Source: Akkermansiaceae bacterium UBA2381 (GTDB lineage: Bacteria; Verrucomicrobiota; Verrucomicrobiia; Verrucomicrobiales; DEV007). From it: a DNA stretch of 64,000 bases. The translations under genes and the position numbers were made by a program. The stretch is from positions 52,042 through 116,041 of the forward strand of contig DDSV01000027.1 in NCBI GenBank assembly GCA_002344215.1. Direction: 5' to 3'. The notes beneath the pieces are model-generated. The model was not told the DNA's origin, searched no databases, and was given only the letters and a program-made list of their open reading frames with translations. This document shows, piece after piece, positions 50,269 through 59,565 of the stretch (positions are counted from its first letter, which is position 1; each line of letters opens with the position of its first letter).

Positions 50269-52233
50269 TCACGAATGCGGCGGATCGGTCTTTTTGGGAG
50301 CCGATTTTGAAACAGCGGGAGTCGCCTCTTTTCCGGCATCGGCCTTTTCAGCCCCCGGATCTTTCGGAGCCGGAGCCTCGGGCTTTTCCGCACAGGCCGT
50401 CGCTCCGAAGAGCGGGGTGGTCAGCACGGTAATCCCGGCGGCGGCGGCCGCTTTTTGAAGAAGGGAAAGCTTCTGCTTTTTCTCGGTCTCACCGAAGCGG
50501 GCGCGACGAATCTTGAGCGAGTTCGCTTCGTGGATTCGGTAGACAACATTCCGAACCTCATCGTCGCGGAAGAATTTTCCTCCGGCGAGATGGACCCGAT
50601 ACCAGAGATGATAATCGTCGGCCCCAAGACCGATGGCCCGCTCCTGGTAGTTTCCAGCCTTACGTGCGATCTCCGCCCGGATGAGGACCGAGGAGTGCGG
50701 GAGCATGTTGTCGTCGGAGTTTCCGGTGAACATCGTTTCGACACCCTTGTTCGGCCAGTGCAGACGCGGGGTGATCTCGCCGTCCTCGAGGGTCAGGAGA
50801 AGACAGCCATACACATCCACCTTTTTCTGCTCCATCATGTGGACGGCACGCTCGAGGTAGGTCGGCATGAGCTGGTCATCGTAATCGAGCGGTTTGTAAA
50901 ACTCGGTATCACATTCCGCGACGGCCTGGCGGTGCAGCCAGCTGCAATGCTCGATGTCGGGATCGAGTCCGGTGCAGATGAGCGGCAGTCCGTAGCGCTT
51001 GGCGAGCGGCTCGGCAAAGGACCAGGGCCCGTCGACGAGGAGCTTCACCTTGAATTTCCGGTAGGTCTGCGAGGCGAGACTGGAGACGGCATCGTCGAGT
51101 TTAGCGAGGTCGGTTCCCTGATGAATCCTGAGCCCCACGGTGACGCGGGCTTCGGGATGGGCGAGAGAAGTGCCGGTCATTTCCGCGAGGAGGCGCCGGT
51201 GGGCACTGGCGTAATTAGCTCCGAGAGAGAGATTCGCTGCCGAGGCAAGACAATTGGCCCCGGAGAGTTCCGCCGCCTTGAGCAGGGCCCGGTGCGCGAG
51301 TTTCGCCAGTTTCTTCGGATCAGAACTCCAATCGATCACGTATCCGTTCACGCCGTTTTTGATGAGATCAGCGATGCCGCAGGTGTTGGTCACGACGACC
51401 GGGACACCGCAACTGAGCGCTTCCGCTGCGGTGAGCAGGAAGCCCTCCTTTTCGCTGTTCCCGAGCAGGACATGGCAGCCATCGAGGCGATGGCGGTAGT
51501 TAAAGGGATTAAAATCGAGCGGACGAAGATCGAGGCGATCCGCCACGCCGAGTTTCACGGCAAGGGCTTTGAGTTTGGCCAACGCTTCCGCCTGGGTGCG
51601 CTGGGTGTATTCGAGACCGGCGGTATCCGAGCCGGTCCAGGCACGGATGACCATGCGCGGCTCGGCCGCAAGAAGGTAGGGAAGGGTCATGATTCCCTTC
51701 GATTCCAAAGGACGTCCCATCCAGCCGACGACAAGGCGACCCCTCGTATCGTAGTCACCTTTGACCATCGTAAACTCGGAAACAGGCGGAGTCATTACCC
51801 CGAGGACCCGATGTCCCTTTTCTTTCGCCCAGTCGGAATAACGATCCAGCACCTTCTGCGAGACCCCGGCGACATTCATTCCCCGAAGGCCATCGTAGGC
51901 CCGATTGATGAAGCGCCAACCCGCATCGTCCCAGGAATGAAGCACCAGCGAGGTCGGCCGTTGCGGAAGCCCGGTGATATCCCCGTAGCTGAGAAACCAC
52001 GAGGAAGGATCCACCGGAGCCTCACGGGTCACTTTTCCGCAGGAAAACCCGCTCTTCTCCGCCGCCTCGAGAAGAGGCATGTCATCGGACTGGGAATACA
52101 GGGTAGTCCGCTCGCGAACCCAGTCGGGAAGAGCGCTGATGTAACGCAAGACCGCCGTTTGTGCGCCGCCCAGAGCCAGATTATGGGTAACAAAGCAGGG
52201 ATTGACCCGGGGAAGATGATAAGAGGAGGCCAT
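50269..52233 (-). CDS. GT4-GT2 bifunctional glycosyltransferase with odd C-terminal tail
   Basis: 654 residues. Residues about 1-355 are a GT4-like glycosyltransferase (LALGGAQTAVLRYI; WMGRPLESKGI; NSEKEGFLLTAAEALSCGVPVVVTN). Residues about 360-580 form a second, GT2-like domain (GLRIHQGTDLAKLDDAVSSLASQTYRKFKVKLLVDG, DYDDQLMP, HWPNKGVETMF). The last about 60 residues are unusual: basic helix, a hydrophobic stretch ending PLFGATAC, then a Glu/Ala/Pro/Lys tail, as if a lipoprotein's N-terminus had been attached. Likely builds surface or capsular polysaccharide. The acceptor is unknown. Confidence 0.8.
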   Translation of the reverse strand: MASSYHLPRVNPCFVTHNLALGGAQTAVLRYISALPDWVRERTTLYSQSDDMPLLEAAEKSGFSCGKVTREAPVDPSSWFLSYGDITGLPQRPTSLVLHSWDDAGWRFINRAYDGLRGMNVAGVSQKVLDRYSDWAKEKGHRVLGVMTPPVSEFTMVKGDYDTRGRLVVGWMGRPLESKGIMTLPYLLAAEPRMVIRAWTGSDTAGLEYTQRTQAEALAKLKALAVKLGVADRLDLRPLDFNPFNYRHRLDGCHVLLGNSEKEGFLLTAAEALSCGVPVVVTNTCGIADLIKNGVNGYVIDWSSDPKKLAKLAHRALLKAAELSGANCLASAANLSLGANYASAHRRLLAEMTGTSLAHPEARVTVGLRIHQGTDLAKLDDAVSSLASQTYRKFKVKLLVDGPWSFAEPLAKRYGLPLICTGLDPDIEHCSWLHRQAVAECDTEFYKPLDYDDQLMPTYLERAVHMMEQKKVDVYGCLLLTLEDGEITPRLHWPNKGVETMFTGNSDDNMLPHSSVLIRAEIARKAGNYQERAIGLGADDYHLWYRVHLAGGKFFRDDEVRNVVYRIHEANSLKIRRARFGETEKKQKLSLLQKAAAAAGITVLTTPLFGATACAEKPEAPAPKDPGAEKADAGKEATPAVSKSAPKKTDPPHS

Positions 52234-52343
52234 GGGTGTAGGGTATCTAAACGGGGCGCAGAACCTTCAGGAATGAACCATAGTTCAGGTATCCTGTCGA
52301 ACCGAGCAGTGATTTCGTATCTTTTATAACCGTTGAATCTATC

Positions 52344-52350
52344 GGGAGGA
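52344..52350 (+). promoter_or_regulatory. Ribosome-binding site deciding the DUF1549 start
   Basis: GGGAGGA at 52344-52350 is 6 bases before GTG 52357, which favours this GTG over the upstream TTG at 52333. It is one of the few strong Shine-Dalgarno sites in this window. Confidence 0.75.
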
Positions 52351-52356
52351 TTTCAA

Positions 52357-54870
52357 GTGACTCTATCAGGCCATACCCAAAGTTGCACGAAAGCGGTCGT
52401 TTTGGCGGTTCTGAGCATGGGTTTGTGCCCTGTCTTGAGTTACGGGGAGGAAGTTCTCTGGTCGCTCAGGCCCCTAATCCGTCCCGAGTTCTCCGGGAAA
52501 GAGCATCCTATCGATGCCTTTATTCATGATTCTCTCGGAAAAATCGACCTCAAACAGAACGAAACGGCCGACCGTCATACCCTCCTCCGGCGCGCCACGC
52601 TAGACCTGACGGGACTTCCTCCCACCCGCGAGGAGATTGCCGCCTTCCTCGCGGACGACTCACCGGAGGCCTGGGAAAAGCTGATCGACCGGCTTCTCGC
52701 CTCGCCTCACTACGGGGAACGCTGGGGACGACACTGGCTCGATGTGGCCCGTTACGTTCAGGGAACGATAAAAGTGCCCGGAGTGGACAAAACCGATCTG
52801 GCCGAGCCGTATCGGGATTATGTCGTGCGCAGCTTTAACAACGACAAACCCTACGACCGTTTTATTGCCGAACAGCTCGCGGGCGACCTTCTTGCCCGCG
52901 ATGAGAGCGAGCCGGATCCCCATTTTGATCGCATCACCGCCCCGGCCTTTCTCTCGATCGGGCAGTGGTTTGAAGAATGCACTGACCCGAACAAGCTCCG
53001 CCTGGACATCGTCGACGAGCAGATCTCGACGGCGACACGTGCCTTCCTTGCGATGGATTTCTCCTGTGCCCGCTGCCACGATCACAAATTCGATCCGATT
53101 CCGACACGCGATTACTATGCTCTTGCCGGCATTTTCCGGAGCACGGAGATCACCGACTATTTCTCCGAAGAGTGGAAGGATGGTCGTCCCCGCGCCCTCA
53201 GGCCTCTCGCGACGGAGGGGGAACTGAAAGTCGCGGCAACGATTGAGGCGGAACGGGCCTCCCTCGTGAAGGAGCACTTCGAGCGGCTTTCGAAAGTCCG
53301 GGACCGGGTGGTTACGGAGGGTCATTTCGGCGACGGATCCCTTCCTGGAACCGTCCTGGCCTTCGAGGCGGAAAACTTCGACGGTCATAAGGATCTCAAA
53401 ACCCTTGCCCTTGGTGACGGCGAGGCCATCGGCACCCGTCGCCGGCTGGACCAATGGGTGCGCTATCGCCTCACAATCCCGGAGCCGGGCAATTACACCC
53501 TGCTCGTCCGTTACGCCTCCCCTGAAGCGGCTCCGGTCGAACTTGAGCTTAACGAAGAAACGCTCCCCGAACGTGTCCTTTCCCGACCGACGCTCGGAGA
53601 TTCGCCCGAGCATTTCCGATGGGGCCCTGTTGCCCTGAGAAATCTGAAGGCGGGCACCCTTTTCCTCCGGCTCAAGGTCGACCGCAACGAACCCTTTCCC
53701 ACCCTCGACCGATTTCTTCTTGTGAAAGGTCCGCTCGGTTCGATTGAGTCCGAATGGCGATCCGCTCTCGGTGCCCCAACGGTGGCGGAGAGCCGTTCCT
53801 TTCTTAATGAGGATGAGAAATCCGAGATCGAGAAGATCGAACTCGCCCTGACCGAACTCGAAAATCGGAAACCGGCCTTTCCCCTCACCCTCGCGGTGCG
53901 GGATGCAATGGAAACAATCGATCTCCCGGTCCATCCCGGCGGAGAGGTCAATGCCAGCCAGGGCGATCCGGTCCCGAGGGGAAATCCCGGCCTTGCCGAC
54001 CTTCTCATCAAAACAAACTTCACGATCCCTCCCGGCGAAAGTGGTCGGGTCCAGTTCGCCCAATGGCTCGCCCATCCCGACCATCCTCTCACGGCGCGCG
54101 TCATGGCAAACCGGATTTGGCACTGGCATTTCGGCACCGGGCTGGTCCGGACGACGGATGATTTTGGAAAACAGGGAAGCCCTCCGACTCATCCGGAATT
54201 GCTCGACTGGCTCGCTACGGAACTGATCGAAAACGCCTGGTCGATCAAACACCTGCACCGGGTCATCATGACCTCGCAGACCTACCGCACGTCATCCGCA
54301 AAGACACCGGACAATCTCGCAAAAGACGCGGACGGCCTCCTTCTTTCCCGTTTTCCTTCGCGACGTCTTGAGGTCGAAGCGATCTACGACAGCATGCTCG
54401 CGAGCATCGGCAAAGTGCCGCGGCAGGCATCCGGTTCGCCTCTCGATACCAACCTGACCAAAGATCGCGCCCTCTATATCCTGACATCATCCCGCTCCCC
54501 GCTCGGACTCGGGGTGGAGATCCGGAAAATGTTTCCCCTCTTCGGCTTTGATGACTCCGGCCGTCCCATCCACCAGCGCGATGAGAGTTCGACCCCGGCC
54601 CAGGCACTCTGGTGGCTGAACAGCCCCCTGCCCCGGCACTACGCGGGCAAACTGGCGGAACAGCTCATCGCCGCCCATCCCGACGCCAAAGAACGCACCC
54701 TGGCATTACACGAAATCGTCCTGGGTCGGCCACCCGAAAGCGCCGCGGAAGAAGCCATTCTGAACTACGCCTCCGACTCTATCAAACAGTCGGGCCTGAC
54801 CGAAACCGAGGCATGGACCCGGGTCTGCCTCGGTCTTTTTTCCTCCCATTCCTTCCGCCACCTTGAATAA
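52357..54870 (+). CDS. Exported DUF1549-DUF1553 (PSCyt2-PSD1) protein with inserted beta domain
   Basis: 837 residues from GTG 52357. A signal peptide (about 10-30) precedes the DUF1549 domain (LRRATLDLTGLPPTREEI; YGERWGRHWLDVARY), which ends near the haem-like motif CARCHDHKFDP. Residues about 330-470 form a carbohydrate-binding-like beta domain (GSLPGTVLAFEAENFDG; YRLTIPEPGNYTLLVRY), inserted before DUF1553 (FAQWLAHPDHPLTARVMANRIWHWHFGTGLVRTTDDFGKQGSPPTHPELLDWLATELI). Such proteins are typical of Planctomycetota and Verrucomicrobia, with unknown role, probably in surface or polysaccharide metabolism. The stop overlaps the DUF1501 start by 8 bases. Confidence 0.88.
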   Translation: MTLSGHTQSCTKAVVLAVLSMGLCPVLSYGEEVLWSLRPLIRPEFSGKEHPIDAFIHDSLGKIDLKQNETADRHTLLRRATLDLTGLPPTREEIAAFLADDSPEAWEKLIDRLLASPHYGERWGRHWLDVARYVQGTIKVPGVDKTDLAEPYRDYVVRSFNNDKPYDRFIAEQLAGDLLARDESEPDPHFDRITAPAFLSIGQWFEECTDPNKLRLDIVDEQISTATRAFLAMDFSCARCHDHKFDPIPTRDYYALAGIFRSTEITDYFSEEWKDGRPRALRPLATEGELKVAATIEAERASLVKEHFERLSKVRDRVVTEGHFGDGSLPGTVLAFEAENFDGHKDLKTLALGDGEAIGTRRRLDQWVRYRLTIPEPGNYTLLVRYASPEAAPVELELNEETLPERVLSRPTLGDSPEHFRWGPVALRNLKAGTLFLRLKVDRNEPFPTLDRFLLVKGPLGSIESEWRSALGAPTVAESRSFLNEDEKSEIEKIELALTELENRKPAFPLTLAVRDAMETIDLPVHPGGEVNASQGDPVPRGNPGLADLLIKTNFTIPPGESGRVQFAQWLAHPDHPLTARVMANRIWHWHFGTGLVRTTDDFGKQGSPPTHPELLDWLATELIENAWSIKHLHRVIMTSQTYRTSSAKTPDNLAKDADGLLLSRFPSRRLEVEAIYDSMLASIGKVPRQASGSPLDTNLTKDRALYILTSSRSPLGLGVEIRKMFPLFGFDDSGRPIHQRDESSTPAQALWWLNSPLPRHYAGKLAEQLIAAHPDAKERTLALHEIVLGRPPESAAEEAILNYASDSIKQSGLTETEAWTRVCLGLFSSHSFRHLE

Positions 54871-56266
54871 CTGCTGCTCAACTCCCCTCTCGCGTCGCGA
54901 CTGGCTGAGAAACGGATTTCTCGGTCTCGGATCCATTGCCGCCGCCGATCTTCTTTCCCGACAGGGAATCCTCCAGGCCGCCGGAGGCCCCTTGAAAGTC
55001 CTTCACCATCGTCCCGCCGCGAAGCGCCTCATCTACATCTTTCTCGAAGGCGGACTCTCCCAACTCGATTCCTACGATTTTAAACCCGCCCTCTCCCAGT
55101 ACGCGGGCAAGCCCCTCCCGGCCTCAATCCGCCCTCCCGAGTTCACCTTTGCAAAGCAGGGCACCGTCATCCCCTCGCCCTTTGCCTGGAAACACTGGGG
55201 AAAAAGCGGCACCTACGCGAGCGATCTTTTCCCCGAGGTGAACGGCCGATTCATCGACGATCTCTGTTTCATCCATTCGCTCAATCACCGCAGCAACGAT
55301 CACGTCACCGCGAAGCGGGTCCTTCACACCGGAGTACCCATCGAGGTTCGCCCGACTCTTGGAAGCTGGCTCGTCTACGGTCTCGGGGCAATGAATGAAA
55401 ACCTCCCCGCCTACATCGACATCACTCCGACCGACCCGAATCGGCCCACCGGATTCCTTCCCGGAAAATTCGGCGGAACCGCGGTGGATAGACCTGACAA
55501 AAAGTCACCAAAACTCGCCTGGGAAAATCTTGAGCCGCATTTCCCGGAACAGGCCCGACACCTCGATTTCATCCGCGAGATCGAACGCACCCAGGGCATC
55601 GATCCGGAGCTCGACGAAATGGAGTTGGCCTTCCGCATGCAGACTGAGGCACCGGGCCTCCTCGACATTGACAACGAGTCCGAAGCCACCCGGAAGCTTT
55701 ACGGGATCGGTGACGACCACACCGATGAGTTCGGACGCGCCCTCCTCCTCGCTCGACGTTTTTCCGAAGCCGGGGTCCGCTACATCACCGTGAATCACGC
55801 GACCGCCCGATACGGAAACCTCTGGGATCAGCATTCTGAGTTGGAGAAAGGGCATCGTGGCAACGCCAAAGCGGTCGACAAACCAATTGCCGGGCTCCTT
55901 CACGATTTGAAAGTGCGCGGTTTGCTCGACGACACGCTGGTGATCTGCGGCAGTGAGTTCGGGAGAACGCCGACCTTTGAATTCTTCGACGGCGTCACCG
56001 GCCGTCACCAGAATGGACGCGACCATAATCCGCATGGCTTCACAACCTGGTTCGCCGGAGCGGGAGTGAAGGCGAGCCACCACCACGGAGCGACCGACGA
56101 CTTCGGGTATTATGCGGTGAAGGACAAAGTGGACATTCACGACTTTCACGCCACCCTACTGCACCTCATGGGCGTGGATCACGAGGCGCTCACCTACTTT
56201 CACGGAGGGCGCGATTACCGGCTCACTGATGTTTATGGAAACGTCGTCGAGGAAATTCTGAGTTAA
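54863..56266 (+). CDS. DUF1501 protein (exported, Tat-type signal)
   Basis: 467 residues from a TTG at 54863, which overlaps the upstream gene by 8 bases. The start SRRDWLRNGFLGLGSIAAADLLS carries the twin-arginine pattern RRDWL. The rest is the DUF1501 fold of the alkaline-phosphatase/sulfatase superfamily: IYIFLEGGLSQLDSYDFKP, FIHSLNHRSNDHVTA, GSEFGRTPTFEFFDG and GRDHNPHGFTTWFAGAGVK. No formylglycine cysteine is evident; the role is unknown. This PSCyt2-PSD1/DUF1501 pair is common in the phylum and is presumably co-expressed. Confidence 0.9.
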   Translation: MNNCCSTPLSRRDWLRNGFLGLGSIAAADLLSRQGILQAAGGPLKVLHHRPAAKRLIYIFLEGGLSQLDSYDFKPALSQYAGKPLPASIRPPEFTFAKQGTVIPSPFAWKHWGKSGTYASDLFPEVNGRFIDDLCFIHSLNHRSNDHVTAKRVLHTGVPIEVRPTLGSWLVYGLGAMNENLPAYIDITPTDPNRPTGFLPGKFGGTAVDRPDKKSPKLAWENLEPHFPEQARHLDFIREIERTQGIDPELDEMELAFRMQTEAPGLLDIDNESEATRKLYGIGDDHTDEFGRALLLARRFSEAGVRYITVNHATARYGNLWDQHSELEKGHRGNAKAVDKPIAGLLHDLKVRGLLDDTLVICGSEFGRTPTFEFFDGVTGRHQNGRDHNPHGFTTWFAGAGVKASHHHGATDDFGYYAVKDKVDIHDFHATLLHLMGVDHEALTYFHGGRDYRLTDVYGNVVEEILS

Positions 56267-56274
56267 CCACCGTC

Positions 56275-57390
56275 ATGAAAATCCTCGTCGCGAGCGACAA
56301 GTTCAAAGGATCGCTCACCGCCGCTGAGGCCTGCTCCTGCATCGCCGCCGGACTGCGTGAGGGTCTCAACGGCAGCGGGCTTGAGATACGCGAACTCCCC
56401 GTCGCCGACGGAGGCGACGGCATGGCCCGAACGTTGACCTCCGCCTCCGGAGGAAGCTGGATCGAATCCTCCGTCACCGGACCCTCGGGGGATAAAGTCC
56501 TCGCGGGCTACGGACTCATCGACGGGGGAAAAACGGCCGTCATCGAAATGGCCGAAGCCTCCGGTCTCGCCCTCCTCGGAACCCGGGCCAGGGATCCTCT
56601 TCGTGCCTCGACTTATGGAACCGGCGAACTGATTCTCCAGGCCCTTTCCGCGGGAGCTTCAGAGATTCTTCTCGGGATCGGAGGCAGTGCCACCAATGAT
56701 GGCGGCACCGGCATGGCACTGGCGCTGGGCTATCGTTTTCTCGACGCCGGGGGAAAGGAACTCAGGGAGCTTCCGATGGGATTGGAAACCTTGGCGCGCA
56801 TTATTCCTCCGGATGATTTCCCCTACCCGAAAGTGACGGTCGCCTGCGACGTCACCAATCCCCTCCTCGGTCCGGAAGGATGCACCGCGATCTACGGTCC
56901 GCAAAAGGGCGTGACGCCTGACACATTCCCCAAACATGAGGAGCGTCTCTCCCGTCTTGTTTCTCTGTCAGGCGAAGCGGGAGAATCCGCCGCCATCGTC
57001 CCGGGAGCCGGAGCGGCAGGAGGACTTGGCTTTGGGGCGATCCTTTTTCTCAAGGCCCGCCTCGTCAACGGTTTCGACCTCGTCGCTGACCGGCTCGGGC
57101 TCGAAGAAGCGATCAGTTGGGCCGATCTTGTCATCACCGGCGAAGGGCGACTCGATCATCAATCGCTCGAAGGAAAAGCCCCCTTCGGGGTCGTGCGTCT
57201 CGCCCGTAAAAAAGGAAAACAGACCGCCGCCTTTTGTGGAAGTCTCGCGGATCGGTCCCTCGAGTCAGAGTTCGGCCCCATCAGCGAGATTCGTGACCCG
57301 GACCTCAAACTCGAAGAAAACATGGCCCGGGGACCGGAACTGATCCGCGCCGCCGCCCGTCGTTTTGCCTCGACACTGGACTCCCGCTGA
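56275..57390 (+). CDS. garK: Glycerate kinase (GarK/GlxK type)
   Basis: 371 residues. Family motifs: SDKFKGSLTAAEAC, PVADGGDGMA, GIGGSATNDGGTGMALALG, and TGEGRLDHQSLEGKAPFGVVRLAR. It phosphorylates D-glycerate (to 2-phosphoglycerate). Length is that of the family. It begins 8 bases after the DUF1501 stop. Fits with the sugar-acid dehydrogenases at 15-17 kb as parts of a sugar-acid route, though distance makes co-regulation uncertain. Confidence 0.93.
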   Translation: MKILVASDKFKGSLTAAEACSCIAAGLREGLNGSGLEIRELPVADGGDGMARTLTSASGGSWIESSVTGPSGDKVLAGYGLIDGGKTAVIEMAEASGLALLGTRARDPLRASTYGTGELILQALSAGASEILLGIGGSATNDGGTGMALALGYRFLDAGGKELRELPMGLETLARIIPPDDFPYPKVTVACDVTNPLLGPEGCTAIYGPQKGVTPDTFPKHEERLSRLVSLSGEAGESAAIVPGAGAAGGLGFGAILFLKARLVNGFDLVADRLGLEEAISWADLVITGEGRLDHQSLEGKAPFGVVRLARKKGKQTAAFCGSLADRSLESEFGPISEIRDPDLKLEENMARGPELIRAAARRFASTLDSR

Positions 57391-57422
57391 AATCTGACTC
57401 AGGGTATTCCCTCCACTCTCCC

Positions 57423-58310
57423 ATGCCCGACTCAGAATTTCTTCCCGGACTGAACCGCCCCGTCGAAGCCGACGTCCCGCAGGAGGCGAAGAACCCCGCA
57501 GGCCGGACCTGCTTTGAGCTGCACCTCGGGGACTGTGTCAAAGGCATGAGGTCCCTTCCCGATGAGTCCATCGATCTGGTCGTGACTTCCCCTCCCTACA
57601 ATCTCGGGATCGCCTACCAGTCCTACCAAGACAAGCTCTCGACCAAAGACTACCTTGACTGGTCACTTGAATGGACCGGAGAAGTGAAACGGGTCCTGAA
57701 AAAGGACGGTTCCTTTTTCATCAATGTCGGCGCCGCCCCCGCGAACCCCTGGTTGCCGCACGAACTCGCCCTGACTCTGCGCGATCACTTTTTTTTGCAG
57801 AACACGATCCACTGGATCAAGTCCATCACCGTCGAACCGCGCGAAGGCGACCCCGTCTCGGTCGGTCACTTCAAGCCGATCAATTCGAAGCGTTTCATCA
57901 ACGACTGTCACGAGTACGTCTTTCACTTCACCAAAACCGGTGAGGTCCCGGTGGATCGAATCGCGGTCGGAGTTCCCTACGCGGACAAAAGCAACATCAC
58001 TCGCTGGGGTCACACCGGAGGAAGGGACAAACGCTGCCGCGGCAACAACTGGTTCATTCCCTACGAGACGATCATGTCGCGATCCAAGGACCGTCCCCAC
58101 CCCGCCACCTTTCCGGTTGAGCTTGCCAGAAAATGCATCGCCCTCCACGGGGAGGATCCCGCCACCCTCACCATGCTCGATCCCTTCCTCGGGATCGGTC
58201 ACGCCGCCGTGGCCGCCGGTGACGCGGGCGTATCACGATTCATCGGCTTTGAGATCGATGAGGTCTATTACAAGGAAGCGCTCCTCCGGGCGGGAAAAGC
58301 TAACCGCTAA
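57423..58310 (+). CDS. DNA methyltransferase, probably N4-cytosine type (orphan)
   Basis: 295 residues. Motif IV is DLVVTSPPYNLG (SPPY; typical of m4C and some m6A enzymes), and motif I is LDPFLGIGHAAVAA in the C-terminal part, so the order is that of the beta class. The end GFEIDEVYYKEAL completes the SAM site. No restriction endonuclease, specificity subunit or McrBC is in the window, so it appears as an orphan enzyme, possibly regulatory. It sits 32 bases after glycerate kinase. Methylated sequence is not readable. Confidence 0.85.
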   Translation: MPDSEFLPGLNRPVEADVPQEAKNPAGRTCFELHLGDCVKGMRSLPDESIDLVVTSPPYNLGIAYQSYQDKLSTKDYLDWSLEWTGEVKRVLKKDGSFFINVGAAPANPWLPHELALTLRDHFFLQNTIHWIKSITVEPREGDPVSVGHFKPINSKRFINDCHEYVFHFTKTGEVPVDRIAVGVPYADKSNITRWGHTGGRDKRCRGNNWFIPYETIMSRSKDRPHPATFPVELARKCIALHGEDPATLTMLDPFLGIGHAAVAAGDAGVSRFIGFEIDEVYYKEALLRAGKANR

Positions 58311-58329
58311 CAGCTAACAGCTTCCCCAC

Positions 58330-59331
58330 CTATTCCTTCCCCAACTTCGCGTTCAGATCCTTCGAAAAAGCCTCCACATTATCCTTCCGGATCTGGCGTC
58401 CGGGGATGTGGATGAACGCGTCGGCGGGAATCACGGAATTATCCCCCGCTGCGATCGCCTGCAGCACTTTCACGGACTGATAGCCATACTCGTAAGGATT
58501 TTGCACCACAGTCCCGTGAACGGTTCCGGCTTTGATTCCGGCGAGGGTCTGGGAGTCTTCATCGAAGCCAATCACCTTCACCGTGTTCAACTTCCCGGCC
58601 TGCTCGAGAGCCTGGAGAATGGCAGGAGGGTTATAGGCAAAAAGTCCGACCATGGCATCGATCTCCGGATAGCGGGAAAGAGCATCCTCAGCATTGGCCT
58701 TGGCTTTTGAGAGGTCAAATCCATCGGTCAGCGTTCCGAGAATCTTAAATCCGTTTCCTTCGACCACCTCCGCGGGAGGATCGAATCGCTCCGGATCCTC
58801 GGAGCGGCCGAGCAACTCGTCGATCACTCCCTGCCGGCGCTTGCGCGAGTTGTCCTGCTCCATCCGGCCGATCAGAAAAATGATTTCGCCCCCCTGCGGT
58901 AGGGCTTCCTTCACCAACTGACCACAGAGACGCCCCGCCGTGTAATTGTCCATCCCGATGTAGGCGAGCCGCTTCGAAGCCGGAGCGTCGGAGTCATGCG
59001 TGACCAGTTTAGTGGATGCCGCGACGTTGTTAAGCATGTCGGTTTGATTCGAGGAATCGATCGGGCTCACCGCCACTCCGCTGAAACCACGGGTCACCGC
59101 GTCCTCCATCATCTGCTTCTGATCAGTCAGTGATCCGGGCATAAATACGCCCACCTCGACCCCGAGATCCGTGCCCGCCTGTTTCGCCCCCGCTTCCGCA
59201 ATGGTCCAGAACTCGGCCACTCCATTGGTGATGAAGGCGAATCGCGGGGCAGCGGGAGTGGATTCACGGCATCCGCTGACACTGAGAGCGATGATTGGAA
59301 GAGAGAGAAGAAGGGAACCGGGGAGTTTCAT
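58330..59331 (-). CDS. Sugar ABC-transporter substrate-binding lipoprotein (RbsB-like)
   Basis: 333 residues. Lipobox ALSVSGC (Cys21) then FAFITNGVAEFWTIAEAGAKQAGTDLGVEVGVF and GFSGVAVSPIDSSNQTDML, the periplasmic-binding type I fold of the ribose/xylose group; YIGMDNYTAGRLCGQL and VIGFDEDSQTLAGI follow. It binds a sugar outside the membrane. No ABC permease or ATPase genes are next to it, so the partners lie elsewhere or it acts as a sensor component. Confidence 0.88.
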   Translation of the reverse strand: MKLPGSLLLSLPIIALSVSGCRESTPAAPRFAFITNGVAEFWTIAEAGAKQAGTDLGVEVGVFMPGSLTDQKQMMEDAVTRGFSGVAVSPIDSSNQTDMLNNVAASTKLVTHDSDAPASKRLAYIGMDNYTAGRLCGQLVKEALPQGGEIIFLIGRMEQDNSRKRRQGVIDELLGRSEDPERFDPPAEVVEGNGFKILGTLTDGFDLSKAKANAEDALSRYPEIDAMVGLFAYNPPAILQALEQAGKLNTVKVIGFDEDSQTLAGIKAGTVHGTVVQNPYEYGYQSVKVLQAIAAGDNSVIPADAFIHIPGRQIRKDNVEAFSKDLNAKLGKE

Positions 59332-59565
59332 GCGGGAAAACTACCGAAAGTCATGACGGGGGAAAAGGGGAAAAACAAAGAACCTGACGTTTGGGAATCT
59401 GATGGAGTGAGCTATTCCCCGGCAATATCCTTGATGCCACCGCGGAATTTGTTTTTCGCCAAATGTTTCACACCCCTTAGTTTTACGCTTGTGCTCAGGG
59501 AGAGAAAGATTGATTGTATAACGGTCTGCTTCAACGACCCCGCGAAAACCGGAACAACCGCGACT

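Noticed and set aside
50455..52329. 624-residue plus frame opposite the glycosyltransferase
   Set aside because: It mirrors the GT4-GT2 gene; no motifs and the composition is that of a high-GC shadow.
52660..54258. 532-residue minus frame opposite the DUF1549/1553 gene
   Set aside because: Antisense shadow of a gene with clear domains.
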